Both the position numbers and the translations under genes were made by a program. A DNA stretch of 64,000 nucleotides, taken from the NCBI RefSeq assembly GCF_019711495.1, contig NZ_JAIGNM010000001.1:186001-250000 (forward strand). The letters run 5' to 3'. This document shows, piece by piece, positions 56,718 to 64,000 of this stretch (position 1 is the first letter of the stretch; every line of letters begins with the position of its first letter). This DNA comes from Qipengyuania xiamenensis. GTDB taxonomy: Bacteria > Pseudomonadota > Alphaproteobacteria > Sphingomonadales > Sphingomonadaceae. A model generated the notes under the pieces. The model ran no database searches. It was not told the origin of the DNA and was given only the letters and a program-made list of their open reading frames with translations.

Positions 56718-58228
56718 TGTCCGTAACCGGGTTCCCTTGCGAGGCGGACGGCCTCGCGTGCTGCGGCGAATAGCGCGCCGGCTTTGGCTTCGCATTCTCT
56801 TTGTTCATAGGCGGGATCGCTGTCGGCGACGATCCCCGCGCCGGCCTGTACGTGCATGGTCCCATCCTTCACGACAGCGGTTCGCAGGACGATGCAGCTA
56901 TCGAGCGAACCGTCCGGTGCGAAATAGCCGACGCCGCCGGCGTATGGGCCTCGCGTGGCAGGCTCCAGCTCCGCGACGATTTCGCAGGCCCGCACCTTGG
57001 GAGCACCACTCACCGTGCCGGCAGGAAAGCCAGCGAACAGCGCGTCGAGCGCGTCGCGAGATGGATCGAGTTCGCCAACCACATTGCTCACGATGTGCAT
57101 GACATGGCTGTATCTCTCGACGGTGAAACTGTCCGTAACGGTGACAGTGCCGCTCTTCGCAACACGGCCGACGTCGTTACGTCCGAGATCGAGCAGCATG
57201 AGGTGCTCGGCCCGCTCTTTAGGATCTGCGAGAAGCGAGGCTTCCGCAGCCCGGTCCTCTTCGGGTGTGGCGCCGCGAGGACGCGTACCGGCGATGGGAC
57301 GCACGGTCACTTCACCATCGCGAACGCGAACGAGGATTTCCGGGCTCGAACCGACCACGGCAAATCCGGGCAGGTCGAGGAAATAGAGGAAAGGCGAGGG
57401 GTTCACGCGGCGAAGCGCACGATACAGTTCGATCGGGGGTAGGGCGAAAGGAGCGGTAAAGCGCTGAGACAGGACCACCTGGAAGATGTCGCCTGCAGCG
57501 ATGTATTCCTTCGCCCGCAAGACCATCGCGGCATAGTCTTCGGAGGCCATGACCGGCTGAGGATCCGGATCGCCATAGGTTTCGTTCTGCGCGGTGAGTC
57601 CGGCTTGATGGGAGGTCAGGCGCGCCAGCGTGCTGTCGATCCTCTCCTCGGCAAGGGTCAACTGACCTTCCATGTCATCACTGCCGGCCCAGAGAGGGGC
57701 GATGCAATACAGCTCGTCGCTCAGGCTATCGAAGACGAGAAGAACGGTAGGGCGTGCGAAAAGCATGTCGGGCACGTCGAGCGCTTGCTTCCCGGCACGC
57801 GGCAGTTTTTCCACCAGCCCGATCGTTTCGTAGCCGAAATATCCCACCAGGCAGGCAAGTGCAGGGGGGAGACCCTCCGGCACATCGATCCGGCAGTCGG
57901 CAAGCAAAGAGCGCAGGGCGGATAGGGTGGGCTGGTCCTGCGCTTCGAATGCCTCGCGATCATATTGCCACTGGCGATTGATTTCCGCCGCATTGCCTTG
58001 TGCGCGAAAGACTAGGTCCGGATCGAGGCCGAGCAGGCTGTAGCGCCCGCGCACTTCCCCTCCCTCGACGGATTCGAGCAGGAAATCACCGCGCCCTTCT
58101 TCGATCAGCTGCACAGCAGCGCCGACCGGGGTCACCATGTCTGCAACCAGCCGCCGCCAAACGAGGGCGGGGCGCCCGCTAGCGAGTGCCTCCTGCGCTC
58201 TTGCGCGGCCTTCGAGTTGGCCAGCCAA
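56714..58228 (-). CDS. trpE: anthranilate synthase component I
   Basis: 504 residues with a TTG start at 58228 (ref. AGQLEGRARAQEAL); no nearby ATG fits, so the exact start is uncertain. Makes anthranilate from chorismate. The Trp-feedback site LLESVEGGEVRGRYSLLG is present, and the chorismate-binding core has DIFQVVLSQRF, PFLYFLDLPGFAVVGSSPE, RPIAGTRPRG and TVSGAPKVRACEIV. It starts 8 bases after ppiD ends, leaving no room for a Trp leader peptide or attenuator. Confidence 0.96.
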   Translation of the reverse strand: MAGQLEGRARAQEALASGRPALVWRRLVADMVTPVGAAVQLIEEGRGDFLLESVEGGEVRGRYSLLGLDPDLVFRAQGNAAEINRQWQYDREAFEAQDQPTLSALRSLLADCRIDVPEGLPPALACLVGYFGYETIGLVEKLPRAGKQALDVPDMLFARPTVLLVFDSLSDELYCIAPLWAGSDDMEGQLTLAEERIDSTLARLTSHQAGLTAQNETYGDPDPQPVMASEDYAAMVLRAKEYIAAGDIFQVVLSQRFTAPFALPPIELYRALRRVNPSPFLYFLDLPGFAVVGSSPEILVRVRDGEVTVRPIAGTRPRGATPEEDRAAEASLLADPKERAEHLMLLDLGRNDVGRVAKSGTVTVTDSFTVERYSHVMHIVSNVVGELDPSRDALDALFAGFPAGTVSGAPKVRACEIVAELEPATRGPYAGGVGYFAPDGSLDSCIVLRTAVVKDGTMHVQAGAGIVADSDPAYEQRECEAKAGALFAAAREAVRLAREPGYGQ

Positions 58229-58236
58229 GCGCGGTC

Positions 58237-60180
58237 TCAGTTGGTTTCGCCGAGGAGCTGGCGACGAACGGCTGCAATCGCATCGGGATTGCGCTCGACA
58301 CCGATCGATTCGCGCATCGCCCGACGAAGCTGGGCGGCATATTCACCGCTCCAGTTCTGGGCGACCTGCGTTTTCGCCACGTCGATCAGAGGATCGTTCT
58401 CCTCAAGCTCGTCGAAACTGATCGATTCAAGGTCGACTACGTACCAGCCCTGATCATTGGTGCCGTCCAGCTTCTTGGTCGTGCCTTCGGCCATACCGAA
58501 GAGCAAAGCGACGGGCGTGGGCACATTACGACCCTGCAGGCGGGCGAGCTGTTCACGCGTGTATTCCACCTGATCCGGTGCAGGGATTGCAGCTTCTTCG
58601 GCCGCCACGGCTTGTGCGAGACTACGTCCTTCTTCGACGCGCTTCACGATGCGGGCTGCGGCAGCTTCGGCCAATTCGTTGCCGCGGACACGGCGCCATT
58701 CCGCCGTCACCTCGTCACGGATTTCGGAAAGCGGAGCTGCTGCCGAGGGGGCGATATCGGCGACCTCATACAGGATGAAGGTTTCGCCATCGGGCAGTGC
58801 GCCGATTTCGGGCTGACCCTCGCCGATCTGAAACGCGAGTGTCAGGGCAGGCGCAAGGACCGGATCGACGCGTTCCGGGGTGCCGTAAACTTCGCCGCGC
58901 GCCGTAATAGGAGCGGTGGTCTTGAGATCCAGCCCGAATTCTTCGGCGATCGACTGGAGCGATGCACCGTCCACAAGACGGTCCTCGGTCGAAACGGCAA
59001 GTTCGGCGATGCCGCGTTCGCGCTTTTGCTGACCAAGGATTTCGGCAATTTCGTCGCGAGCTTGTGCCAGGTTGCGCGCCGGGATCTGGGTGACACCGTC
59101 GACGCGGGCAATATGCCAACCGAGCGAGCTGCGAGCGGGCGAAGTCAACGACCCTTGGGCCGCGCCGAAATAGGCTTCGACGACATTGCCCGAACCGGCG
59201 ACCTGTTCGCGAAGCTCCTCGCGGGTCGCGCCTTCGATTTGCGTGGTGGCGAAGCCGGCGCTGGAGGCGGCCTGCGCGATGGTCTCACCAGCATTCACGC
59301 GCGCTGCAATCGCTTCAGCGCCCTGCCGGGTTGCGACGATCAGCTGGGTGAATGTGCGGGTTTCACTTGCCGCGAACTGTTCCGAATTGTCTTCGTAATA
59401 TGCGGCGATTTCTTCGTCGGTGGGAATAATGCTGTCACCGAGCGCTTCACTGCCAAAGGTGGCGTAGCGCAGGACACGGCGTTCAGGCCGCACGAATCGC
59501 GACTGCTCTTCGTTGTAGAATTCTTCGAGCACCTCATCGCTCGGTGCCTCTGCCGGGACAAACAGACGCGCAGGAATGGTCGCGATCGCTCCGCTGCGAC
59601 GCTCCTTGAAAGTCCGGGCGTAGGCGAGGGCAAGCTTCTCGGGGAGCTTCGCGGCAGCAACCGTGGCGCCCACTGACTGCTGCTCGAACAGGCTGGTGCG
59701 GATCTGGCTGCGAACCTCTGCGTCGGTCAGCTGGGCCTGCTGGAGCAGGGCTGCATAAGCTTCCTGGTCGAACTCACCTTCGGGCCCGCGCACACCGGGG
59801 AGGTCGCGAATAAGATAGTTCACGAGGTTGTCGCCTGCGCGAAAGCCATTTTCCTCGCCCCAGGCAATCAGCGTGTAGCGATCGATGAGGTCATCGAGGA
59901 TCCGGTCGATGCCGCCGTTTGCAAGGAGCTGCTCCATCGTGACATCGGGATTCTCCCGGCGCGCTTCTGCAAGTGCGTCATTCACTGCCTGCTGGAACTC
60001 GGCCGTGCCGATTTTCCTGTCGCCGACGACAGCCACGCTGTCACCGCCCGCTACACCGCCGAACGCGCCCGTATTGGAAACGTCCATGCTGGCAAAAGCG
60101 AATCCGATCAGGCCCAGAAAAGCCAAGGTAATGGCGAGGCCGATCTTCGATTTGAAGAAATTGCGGAAGAATGTGAGCAT
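58237..60180 (-). CDS. ppiD: PpiD-like peptidyl-prolyl isomerase
   Basis: 647 residues. One N-terminal helix (IGLAITLAFLGLIGFAFASM) anchors it in the inner membrane; the rest is periplasmic. SurA_N-type chaperone helices (VGDRKIGTAEFQQAVNDALA) are followed by one parvulin domain (about 265-385: FTQLIVATRQGAEAIAARVN, SSLGWHIARVDGV) and a second degenerate helical part. It assists folding of exported proteins. Placement before trpE is seen in other sphingomonads. Confidence 0.92.
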   Translation of the reverse strand: MLTFFRNFFKSKIGLAITLAFLGLIGFAFASMDVSNTGAFGGVAGGDSVAVVGDRKIGTAEFQQAVNDALAEARRENPDVTMEQLLANGGIDRILDDLIDRYTLIAWGEENGFRAGDNLVNYLIRDLPGVRGPEGEFDQEAYAALLQQAQLTDAEVRSQIRTSLFEQQSVGATVAAAKLPEKLALAYARTFKERRSGAIATIPARLFVPAEAPSDEVLEEFYNEEQSRFVRPERRVLRYATFGSEALGDSIIPTDEEIAAYYEDNSEQFAASETRTFTQLIVATRQGAEAIAARVNAGETIAQAASSAGFATTQIEGATREELREQVAGSGNVVEAYFGAAQGSLTSPARSSLGWHIARVDGVTQIPARNLAQARDEIAEILGQQKRERGIAELAVSTEDRLVDGASLQSIAEEFGLDLKTTAPITARGEVYGTPERVDPVLAPALTLAFQIGEGQPEIGALPDGETFILYEVADIAPSAAAPLSEIRDEVTAEWRRVRGNELAEAAAARIVKRVEEGRSLAQAVAAEEAAIPAPDQVEYTREQLARLQGRNVPTPVALLFGMAEGTTKKLDGTNDQGWYVVDLESISFDELEENDPLIDVAKTQVAQNWSGEYAAQLRRAMRESIGVERNPDAIAAVRRQLLGETN

Positions 60181-60327
60181 GGCTTGCGGTGAGGCCTTTT
60201 CGGTGCTTAGGGGCGCACGACTTTCCGGATGGAAGGCTGCACGTTTGCGATTGAGCAGCGCGCTTTATCCGCCCTGCGACCTCCCCGCAACAGGTGCCGT
60301 CCGGTTTTGGTGCAGAAACAAACACGA

Positions 60328-60356
60328 CTGGCGGTCGCGCGCTTAGCCCCTATATA
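60328..60356 (+). promoter_or_regulatory. candidate promoter of tpiA
   Basis: CTGGCG, 17 bases, TATATA (60351-60356), with a leader of about 33 bases to the ATG. The -10 box is good, the -35 poor. It lies in the 216-base gap divergent to ppiD. Confidence 0.4.
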
Positions 60357-60396
60357 GCGCCCTCCGCTGAATTGAGATTCACGAACAGGAAGCTTT

Positions 60397-61158
60397 ATGT
60401 CCGACCGGCCCTACATCGTAGGCAATTGGAAAATGCACGGAACGCGGGCAATGCTGTCCGAAGCACGCGCGATCGACCGCGCGGCCCAGCGTTACATGAA
60501 GGCGGAAGTTGCCGTAGCGCCGCCCTATACGCTTATCCACGCTGTGCACCGCGAAGCCGAGCAGATCGGCGTTGGCGCGCAGGACTGCCATCCGGGCGTA
60601 GACGGCCCGCACACCGGCGATATTTCGGCAACGATGCTGGCGGACGCCGGCGCGAAGTTCGTGATCCTCGGCCATAGCGAGCGTCGCGGCGACCACCGCG
60701 AAACCAACAAGCTCATCAACGAGAAGATCGAAAGCGCGCTGGAAGCCGGCCTGCGCATCATCCTGTGCTGCGGCGAAAGCCTCGAGACGCGCGATGCAGG
60801 CGAGGCCGAGGCATTCGTTCTCAAGCAGCTCAAGGCGAGCCTGCCCAAGATCGACGATGCCGCCGAGCGCCTTACCGTTGCTTACGAGCCGATCTGGGCG
60901 ATCGGAACGGGCCGCACCGCGACAGCCAAGGATATCGCGGCGATGCACAAGGCCATCCGTGGGCTGCTCGACGAGACCTATGGTGAAGAAACCTCTGCCC
61001 AGGTGCGCATCCTTTACGGCGGTTCGGTCAATCCCGACAACGCTCGTGAAATCCTCTCGACCGAAGAAGTCGGCGGTGCCCTTGTTGGCGGCGCCAGCCT
61101 CAGCGCGGAAAGCTTCCTCGGCATCGTGGTCGCAGCTTCGGAAACCGAAGAGGCCTGA
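60397..61158 (+). CDS. tpiA: triose-phosphate isomerase
   Basis: 253 residues. Interconverts DHAP and glyceraldehyde 3-phosphate. Catalytic Lys in VGNWKMHGTRAM, electrophile His in FVILGHSERRGDH, base Glu in VAYEPIWAIGTGRTAT, phosphate loop YGGSVNPDNAREI and GALVGGASL. CAGGA precedes the ATG. Confidence 0.98.
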   Translation: MSDRPYIVGNWKMHGTRAMLSEARAIDRAAQRYMKAEVAVAPPYTLIHAVHREAEQIGVGAQDCHPGVDGPHTGDISATMLADAGAKFVILGHSERRGDHRETNKLINEKIESALEAGLRIILCCGESLETRDAGEAEAFVLKQLKASLPKIDDAAERLTVAYEPIWAIGTGRTATAKDIAAMHKAIRGLLDETYGEETSAQVRILYGGSVNPDNAREILSTEEVGGALVGGASLSAESFLGIVVAASETEEA

Positions 61159-61161
61159 ACC

Positions 61162-61190
61162 TTGCCGTTTTGACGCATCGCGCCTAGATG
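61162..61190 (+). promoter_or_regulatory. candidate promoter of secG
   Basis: TTGCCG, 17 bases, TAGATG, with a leader of about 30 bases. secG may also be read from the tpiA transcript. Confidence 0.4.
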
Positions 61191-61226
61191 CGCGGTGCAC
61201 ACAGTAACACGATTGAGTTTGCACCC

Positions 61227-61592
61227 ATGTTCCTCTTTTTCACCGTCCTCCAGGCGATCGTCGCTGCCGCACTCGTGGCGGTAATCCTGATGCAGCGTAG
61301 CGAAGGCGGTGGCCTTGGCATCGGTGGCAGCCCCAGCGGCATGATGAGCGCGCGTGGTGCGGCCGACTTCCTCACCCGTTCGACCAAGTGGTTGGCAGTC
61401 CTTTTCGTCGTGCTCTCGATTGTACTGGCTGCAATGGCTGTCGAGGGTGCTGGCGGAACGGTGGACACCACGCTCGGCGGTGACGCGGATACAGCTCCTG
61501 CTGCGGATTACGATCCGCTTGGCGGCGCGCCCGCTGCACCTGCCGGCGGTGCAGAACCGGCAACTCCGTCGGACGATCCGCTGGCCGAATAG
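61227..61592 (+). CDS. secG: protein translocase subunit SecG
   Basis: 121 residues from the ATG at 61227 (MFLFFTVLQAIVAAALVAVI). Small Sec translocon subunit with two helices. Between them is the family segment LMQRSEGGGLGIGGSPSGM, then ARGAADFLTRSTKWLAVLF. The C-terminal ~40 residues are a Gly/Ala/Pro/Asp-rich tail. No strong ribosome site is seen. A terminator follows at 61614-61643. tpiA-secG-pyrG is a common alphaproteobacterial order. Confidence 0.95.
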   Translation: MFLFFTVLQAIVAAALVAVILMQRSEGGGLGIGGSPSGMMSARGAADFLTRSTKWLAVLFVVLSIVLAAMAVEGAGGTVDTTLGGDADTAPAADYDPLGGAPAAPAGGAEPATPSDDPLAE

Positions 61593-61613
61593 GCCTCCCG
61601 GACAAACAAATTC

Positions 61614-61643
61614 GCAAGCGCCTTGTGGATGGCGTGCTTTTTT
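61614..61643 (+). terminator. rho-independent terminator after secG
   Basis: GCA-AG-CGCC, 8-base loop, GGCG-TGC, then TTTTTT: a 7-bp stem with a 2-base bulge and a full U tract. It separates secG from pyrG. Confidence 0.7.
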
Positions 61644-61657
61644 GCGCGCCTTTTCCC

Positions 61658-61686
61658 TTGCGCCGACTCAACCCCCACGCTTAAGG
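61658..61686 (+). promoter_or_regulatory. candidate promoter of pyrG
   Basis: TTGCGC, 17 bases, TTAAGG, ending 10 bases before the pyrG ATG. If used, the mRNA has only a few leader bases and no ribosome site. Confidence 0.35.
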
Positions 61687-61696
61687 CCCGACTCCC

Positions 61697-63331
61697 ATGG
61701 CGCGGTATATTTTCATCACCGGCGGCGTGGTCTCCTCGCTTGGCAAAGGTCTCATGGCAGCATCGCTTGCTGCCCTCCTCCAGGCGCGTGGCTACAAGGT
61801 CCGCATTCGTAAGTTCGATCCCTACCTCAATGTCGATCCGGGTACGATGTCCCCGTATCAGCATGGTGAGGTCTATGTGACTGATGACGGGGCGGAAACC
61901 GACCTCGACCTCGGCCACTACGAGCGCTTCACCGGCGTCTCGGCGCACCAGGGCGACAACATCACCAGCGGCCGGGTCTACCAGCAGATCATCGCCAAGG
62001 AACGCCGCGGCGATTACCTCGGCGCGACTGTGCAGGTCGTTCCGCACGTCACCGACGCGATCAAGGAATTCGCGCTCGCCGGACAGGACGACCACGATTT
62101 CATCCTGTGCGAGATCGGTGGCACGGTCGGCGACATCGAGAGCTTGCCCTTCATGGAGGCCATCCGCCAGCTGAGGAACGAACTCGAGCCAATGCAGTCG
62201 CTCAGCGTCCACGTGACGCTGGTGCCCTACATTGCGGCCGCAGGTGAGCTCAAAACCAAGCCGACACAGCACTCTGTGCGCGAACTGGCGAGCCTCGGTA
62301 TCAAGCCCGACGTGCTCCTATGCCGCGCCGAGCATCCCATTCCCGATGGCGAGCGCCAGAAGATCGCCAACTTCTGCAACGTGCGCAAGGAAGCCGTCAT
62401 CCCGGCGCTCGATGCGCCTTCGATCTATTCGGTCCCGCTGCAATATCACGCGGAAGGCCTCGATACCGAGGTCCTGCGCGGCTTCGGCATCACCGATGCG
62501 CCCGAACCGGACCTGTCGCGCTGGTACGATGTCGTTGATCGTCACTCCAATCCGGAAGGCGAAGTGACCATCGGCGTAGTCGGCAAATATGTCGGCCTGC
62601 AGGATGCCTACAAGTCGCTCAACGAGGCGCTTGTCCACGGCGGTATGGCCCACCGTGTGAAGGTCAACATCAAGTGGATCGACGCCGAAGTTTTCGAGCA
62701 GGACGATAGCGATATCGCCGCCCAGCTCGAACCGATGCACGGTATTCTCGTGCCCGGCGGTTTTGGCGAGCGCGGAAGCGAAGGCAAGATTGCCAGCGTC
62801 CGCTTCGCCCGTGAACGCAAGGTCCCGTTCCTCGGTATCTGTCTCGGTATGCAGATGGCCTGCATCGAGGGTGCCCGGAATGCCGGTTTCGACAAGGCAA
62901 GCTCGACCGAGTTCGGAGCGACCAGCGAGCCGGTTGTCGGCATCATCACCGAATGGATGACCGAAGAAGGTCTCCAGAAGCGCGAAGCGGGCGGTGACCT
63001 TGGTGGTACGATGCGCCTTGGTGCTTATGACGCGAAGCTGGCTGCCAACAGCCATGTATCGTCGATATATGGCGGCGTGACCGAAATCGAGGAACGCCAC
63101 CGCCACCGCTACGAGGTGAACGGCAAGTACATCGAACCGCTCGAAAAGCAGGGCCTGATCTTTTCTGGCATGTCGCCGGACGGCTTACTGCCCGAAATCG
63201 TCGAGCGATCGGATCATCCCTGGTTCGTCGGCGTCCAGTTCCACCCGGAACTGAAGTCGAAACCCTTTGATCCGCACCCGCTTTTTGCCGGATTCATCGG
63301 TGCTGCACTCGAGCAGGCGCGTCTCGTCTAA
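61697..63331 (+). CDS. pyrG: CTP synthase
   Basis: 544 residues. Aminates UTP to CTP with glutamine. N-terminal synthase domain: [20 protein letters not shown] (P-loop-like) and [21 protein letters not shown]-terminal class I amidotransferase: [28 protein letters not shown] with the nucleophile Cys, and [11 protein letters not shown] with the His-Glu pair. No usual ribosome site precedes the ATG. Confidence 0.98.
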   Translation: MARYIFITGGVVSSLGKGLMAASLAALLQARGYKVRIRKFDPYLNVDPGTMSPYQHGEVYVTDDGAETDLDLGHYERFTGVSAHQGDNITSGRVYQQIIAKERRGDYLGATVQVVPHVTDAIKEFALAGQDDHDFILCEIGGTVGDIESLPFMEAIRQLRNELEPMQSLSVHVTLVPYIAAAGELKTKPTQHSVRELASLGIKPDVLLCRAEHPIPDGERQKIANFCNVRKEAVIPALDAPSIYSVPLQYHAEGLDTEVLRGFGITDAPEPDLSRWYDVVDRHSNPEGEVTIGVVGKYVGLQDAYKSLNEALVHGGMAHRVKVNIKWIDAEVFEQDDSDIAAQLEPMHGILVPGGFGERGSEGKIASVRFARERKVPFLGICLGMQMACIEGARNAGFDKASSTEFGATSEPVVGIITEWMTEEGLQKREAGGDLGGTMRLGAYDAKLAANSHVSSIYGGVTEIEERHRHRYEVNGKYIEPLEKQGLIFSGMSPDGLLPEIVERSDHPWFVGVQFHPELKSKPFDPHPLFAGFIGAALEQARLV

Positions 63332-63408
63332 AAAAATTTCGGCAAAGCGCCGGACCGTAAACGATTGTAATTGTTACATCGGCTTTTCGCACCTTGTAAT
63401 GATGCGAC

Positions 63409-63440
63409 AGGACCGGCGCGCACCCACCCGCGCCGTCCCT
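63409..63440 (+). terminator. rho-independent terminator of pyrG
   Basis: AGGA-C-CGGCGCG, 8-base loop, CGCGCCG-TCC-CT: a 7-bp GC stem extended by AGGA/TCCT-like pairs, followed by TTATCTTTT. Placed 78 bases after the pyrG stop. Confidence 0.7.
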
Positions 63441-63517
63441 TTATCTTTTGATATATCTGTTGCAGAACGCAACTGGCTCGGGGGCGCCGAAGTCCTTGAG
63501 TCGCGTAATATTTTTCG

Positions 63518-63642
63518 CTGCGCACGCCAGCGGTGGGGCTTGTCTCGAACCCGGTTGTCTTCTGCGACCCGGACGACCGAATTCGAGGCTTGGCGGCGCT
63601 AGTCGTCGCGAGGGCGGATCTCCTTGGAGGTCCGCCCTCTTT
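63518..63642 (+). ncRNA. possible structured small RNA
   Basis: Downstream of a TAATAT box (63506-63511) the sequence folds into a rod: GCGC/GCGC and GCCA/TGGC (63520-63529 with 63591-63599), a lopsided internal loop (14 against 3 bases), CTCGAA/TTCGAG (63544-63549 with 63582-63587), then CGGTTGTC/GACGACCG (63552-63559 with 63572-63579). The terminator at 63610 ends it. A long rod with an open central bubble is the shape of 6S RNA, but no sequence match is claimed and no good -35 box is seen. Confidence 0.25.
63610..63642 (+). terminator. strong hairpin with short U tract
   Basis: GAGGGCGGATCTCC, TT, GGAGGTCCGCCCTC: a 14-bp stem with one G-T pair, then TTTACGTT. It can end rightward transcripts; on the hsp20 strand there is no U tract, though the structure would still lie at the 3' end of that mRNA. 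Confidence 0.65.
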
Positions 63643-63672
63643 ACGTTGTCAGATTGTCGGAAATGTGCAGGC

Positions 63673-64000
63673 CTAGGCGACGGCGCTGTCACTATCCTTC
63701 TTGTCGCCCTCGATTACTTCGAGCGGCTTCTGGTCGCCGATCATGATCTTCTTGGGCTTCATGGCATCGGGAACCTCGCGGACGAGGTCGATCACCAGCA
63801 TGCCATCGCGCAGGTCTGCATTCTCGACGCGGACATAATCCGCAAGGTCGAAGCGGCGCTCGAACCCGCGATTGGCAATACCGACATGCAGCATCTCGCC
63901 ATCGGGCTGGTCGTCGCGCTTGCGTCCCTGGATCGTCAGCAGGTTCTGCTGCGCGGTGATATCGAGGTCTTCAGCACGGAAACCGGCGACCGCAAGCGTG
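63673..64000 (-). CDS. Hsp20 small heat-shock protein, 5' end cut by window
   Basis: The frame is open to base 64000, so the start lies outside; ~108 residues are visible. Alpha-crystallin domain: LAVAGFRAEDLDITAQQNLL, then IQGRKRDDQPDGE, GIANRGFERRFDLADYVRVE and ADLRDGMLVIDLVREVP. This order (with IANRGFERRF) is the IbpA-type subgroup. It holds unfolding proteins for refolding under heat. The C-terminal tail after KKIMIGDQ is charged and lacks a clear I-x-I/V motif apart from KKIMI. Confidence 0.95.
   Translation of the reverse strand, partial: TLAVAGFRAEDLDITAQQNLLTIQGRKRDDQPDGEMLHVGIANRGFERRFDLADYVRVENADLRDGMLVIDLVREVPDAMKPKKIMIGDQKPLEVIEGDKKDSDSAVA

Larger units (their letters stand above)
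63332..63672. other. intergenic region pyrG / hsp20
   Basis: 341 bases between convergent genes, without a credible ORF (the open frame to 63602 continues from antisense-like sequence in pyrG). It holds a first terminator at 63409-63440, a rod-shaped foldable stretch at 63518-63600 and a second very strong hairpin at 63610-63639. Two rightward terminators without a gene between them suggest a small RNA. Confidence 0.6.

Noticed and set aside
58229-58236. Trp leader peptide or attenuator before trpE
   Set aside because: Only 8 bases separate ppiD and trpE, so there is no room for a leader.
63371-63400. TTGTTA-N18-TGTAAT as a promoter for an RNA after pyrG
   Set aside because: The start would fall at ~63407, directly on the stem of the first terminator (63409-63440), so a productive transcript is unlikely.
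63541-63600. T-loop-like TCTCGAACCCGG suggesting a tRNA
   Set aside because: No acceptor, D or anticodon arm can be built around it; the bases pair better in the rod described as a possible small RNA.
63267-63602. 111-codon plus-strand frame from the end of pyrG into the gap
   Set aside because: It runs through the terminator at 63409-63440, has Arg/Ser-rich composition and no ribosome site.

Overview
The window is a stretch of bacterial chromosome from an alphaproteobacterium, most likely Sphingomonadales and probably Erythrobacteraceae. This is an inference from several signs: high GC; an RNase E with an acidic insertion in its S1 domain and a C-terminal GWW motif; an alphaproteobacterial SOS box (GAAC-N7-GAAC) at lexA; the order nuoA-N, birA, coaX, RNase J, DUF1467; and the neighbourhood trpGDC-moaC / lexA / comEC / gltX / gltA. 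No insertion sequence, prophage, CRISPR array, tRNA or rRNA was found. Both edges cut genes: a MobA-like nucleotidyltransferase on the left and an Hsp20 chaperone on the right.

Layout. 1-12.2 kb: nucleotidyltransferase, methyltransferase, RNase E (minus strand), then a rightward run for the cell wall and translation (amidase, PBP1A, RF2), a lipoprotein methyltransferase, a nitronate monooxygenase-like enzyme and a small hydrolase. 12.2-19.2 kb: metabolic and envelope genes (NTF2-like protein, 2-hydroxyacid dehydrogenase, SH3 protein, lipoprotein, thiolase, aldehyde dehydrogenase, propeller lipoprotein, YbjN protein). 19.4-39.8 kb: one very compact rightward unit holding all 14 complex I genes, then birA, coaX, RNase J and DUF1467, with neighbours mostly overlapping by 1, 4 or 8 bases. 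39.8-46.1 kb: four poorly known genes: a large membrane coiled-coil protein, a nucleotidyltransferase-like membrane protein, an unknown soluble protein, and a histidine-kinase-like protein without its phosphoacceptor histidine. 46.1-51.9 kb: gltA, gltX, comEC, lexA. 52-60.2 kb: leftward ppiD-trpE-(two inserted genes)-trpG-trpD-trpC-moaC. 60.4-64 kb: tpiA, secG, pyrG, a gap with terminators and a possible structured RNA, and hsp20.

What stands out. The nuo operon carries six extra genes: a 67-residue pentad-repeat protein between nuoB and nuoC, a lipoprotein between nuoC and nuoD, two tiny membrane proteins between nuoE and nuoF, and two exported four-cysteine proteins between nuoF and nuoG that look like divergent tandem paralogues. 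They are coupled translationally to the nuo genes, so their products should be made alongside complex I; a role in assembly, stability or envelope coupling is an inference. The other candidate system is the 39.8-46.1 kb cluster, where two TTAACCAT motifs (a CtrA-type half site in Caulobacter) precede unknown genes next to a DivL-like situation: an intact ATP-binding domain with Pro in place of the phosphorylated His. The lexA control region is unusually clear: a TTGACT-N17-TAATTG promoter covered by a perfect SOS box and an abutting 18-base palindrome.
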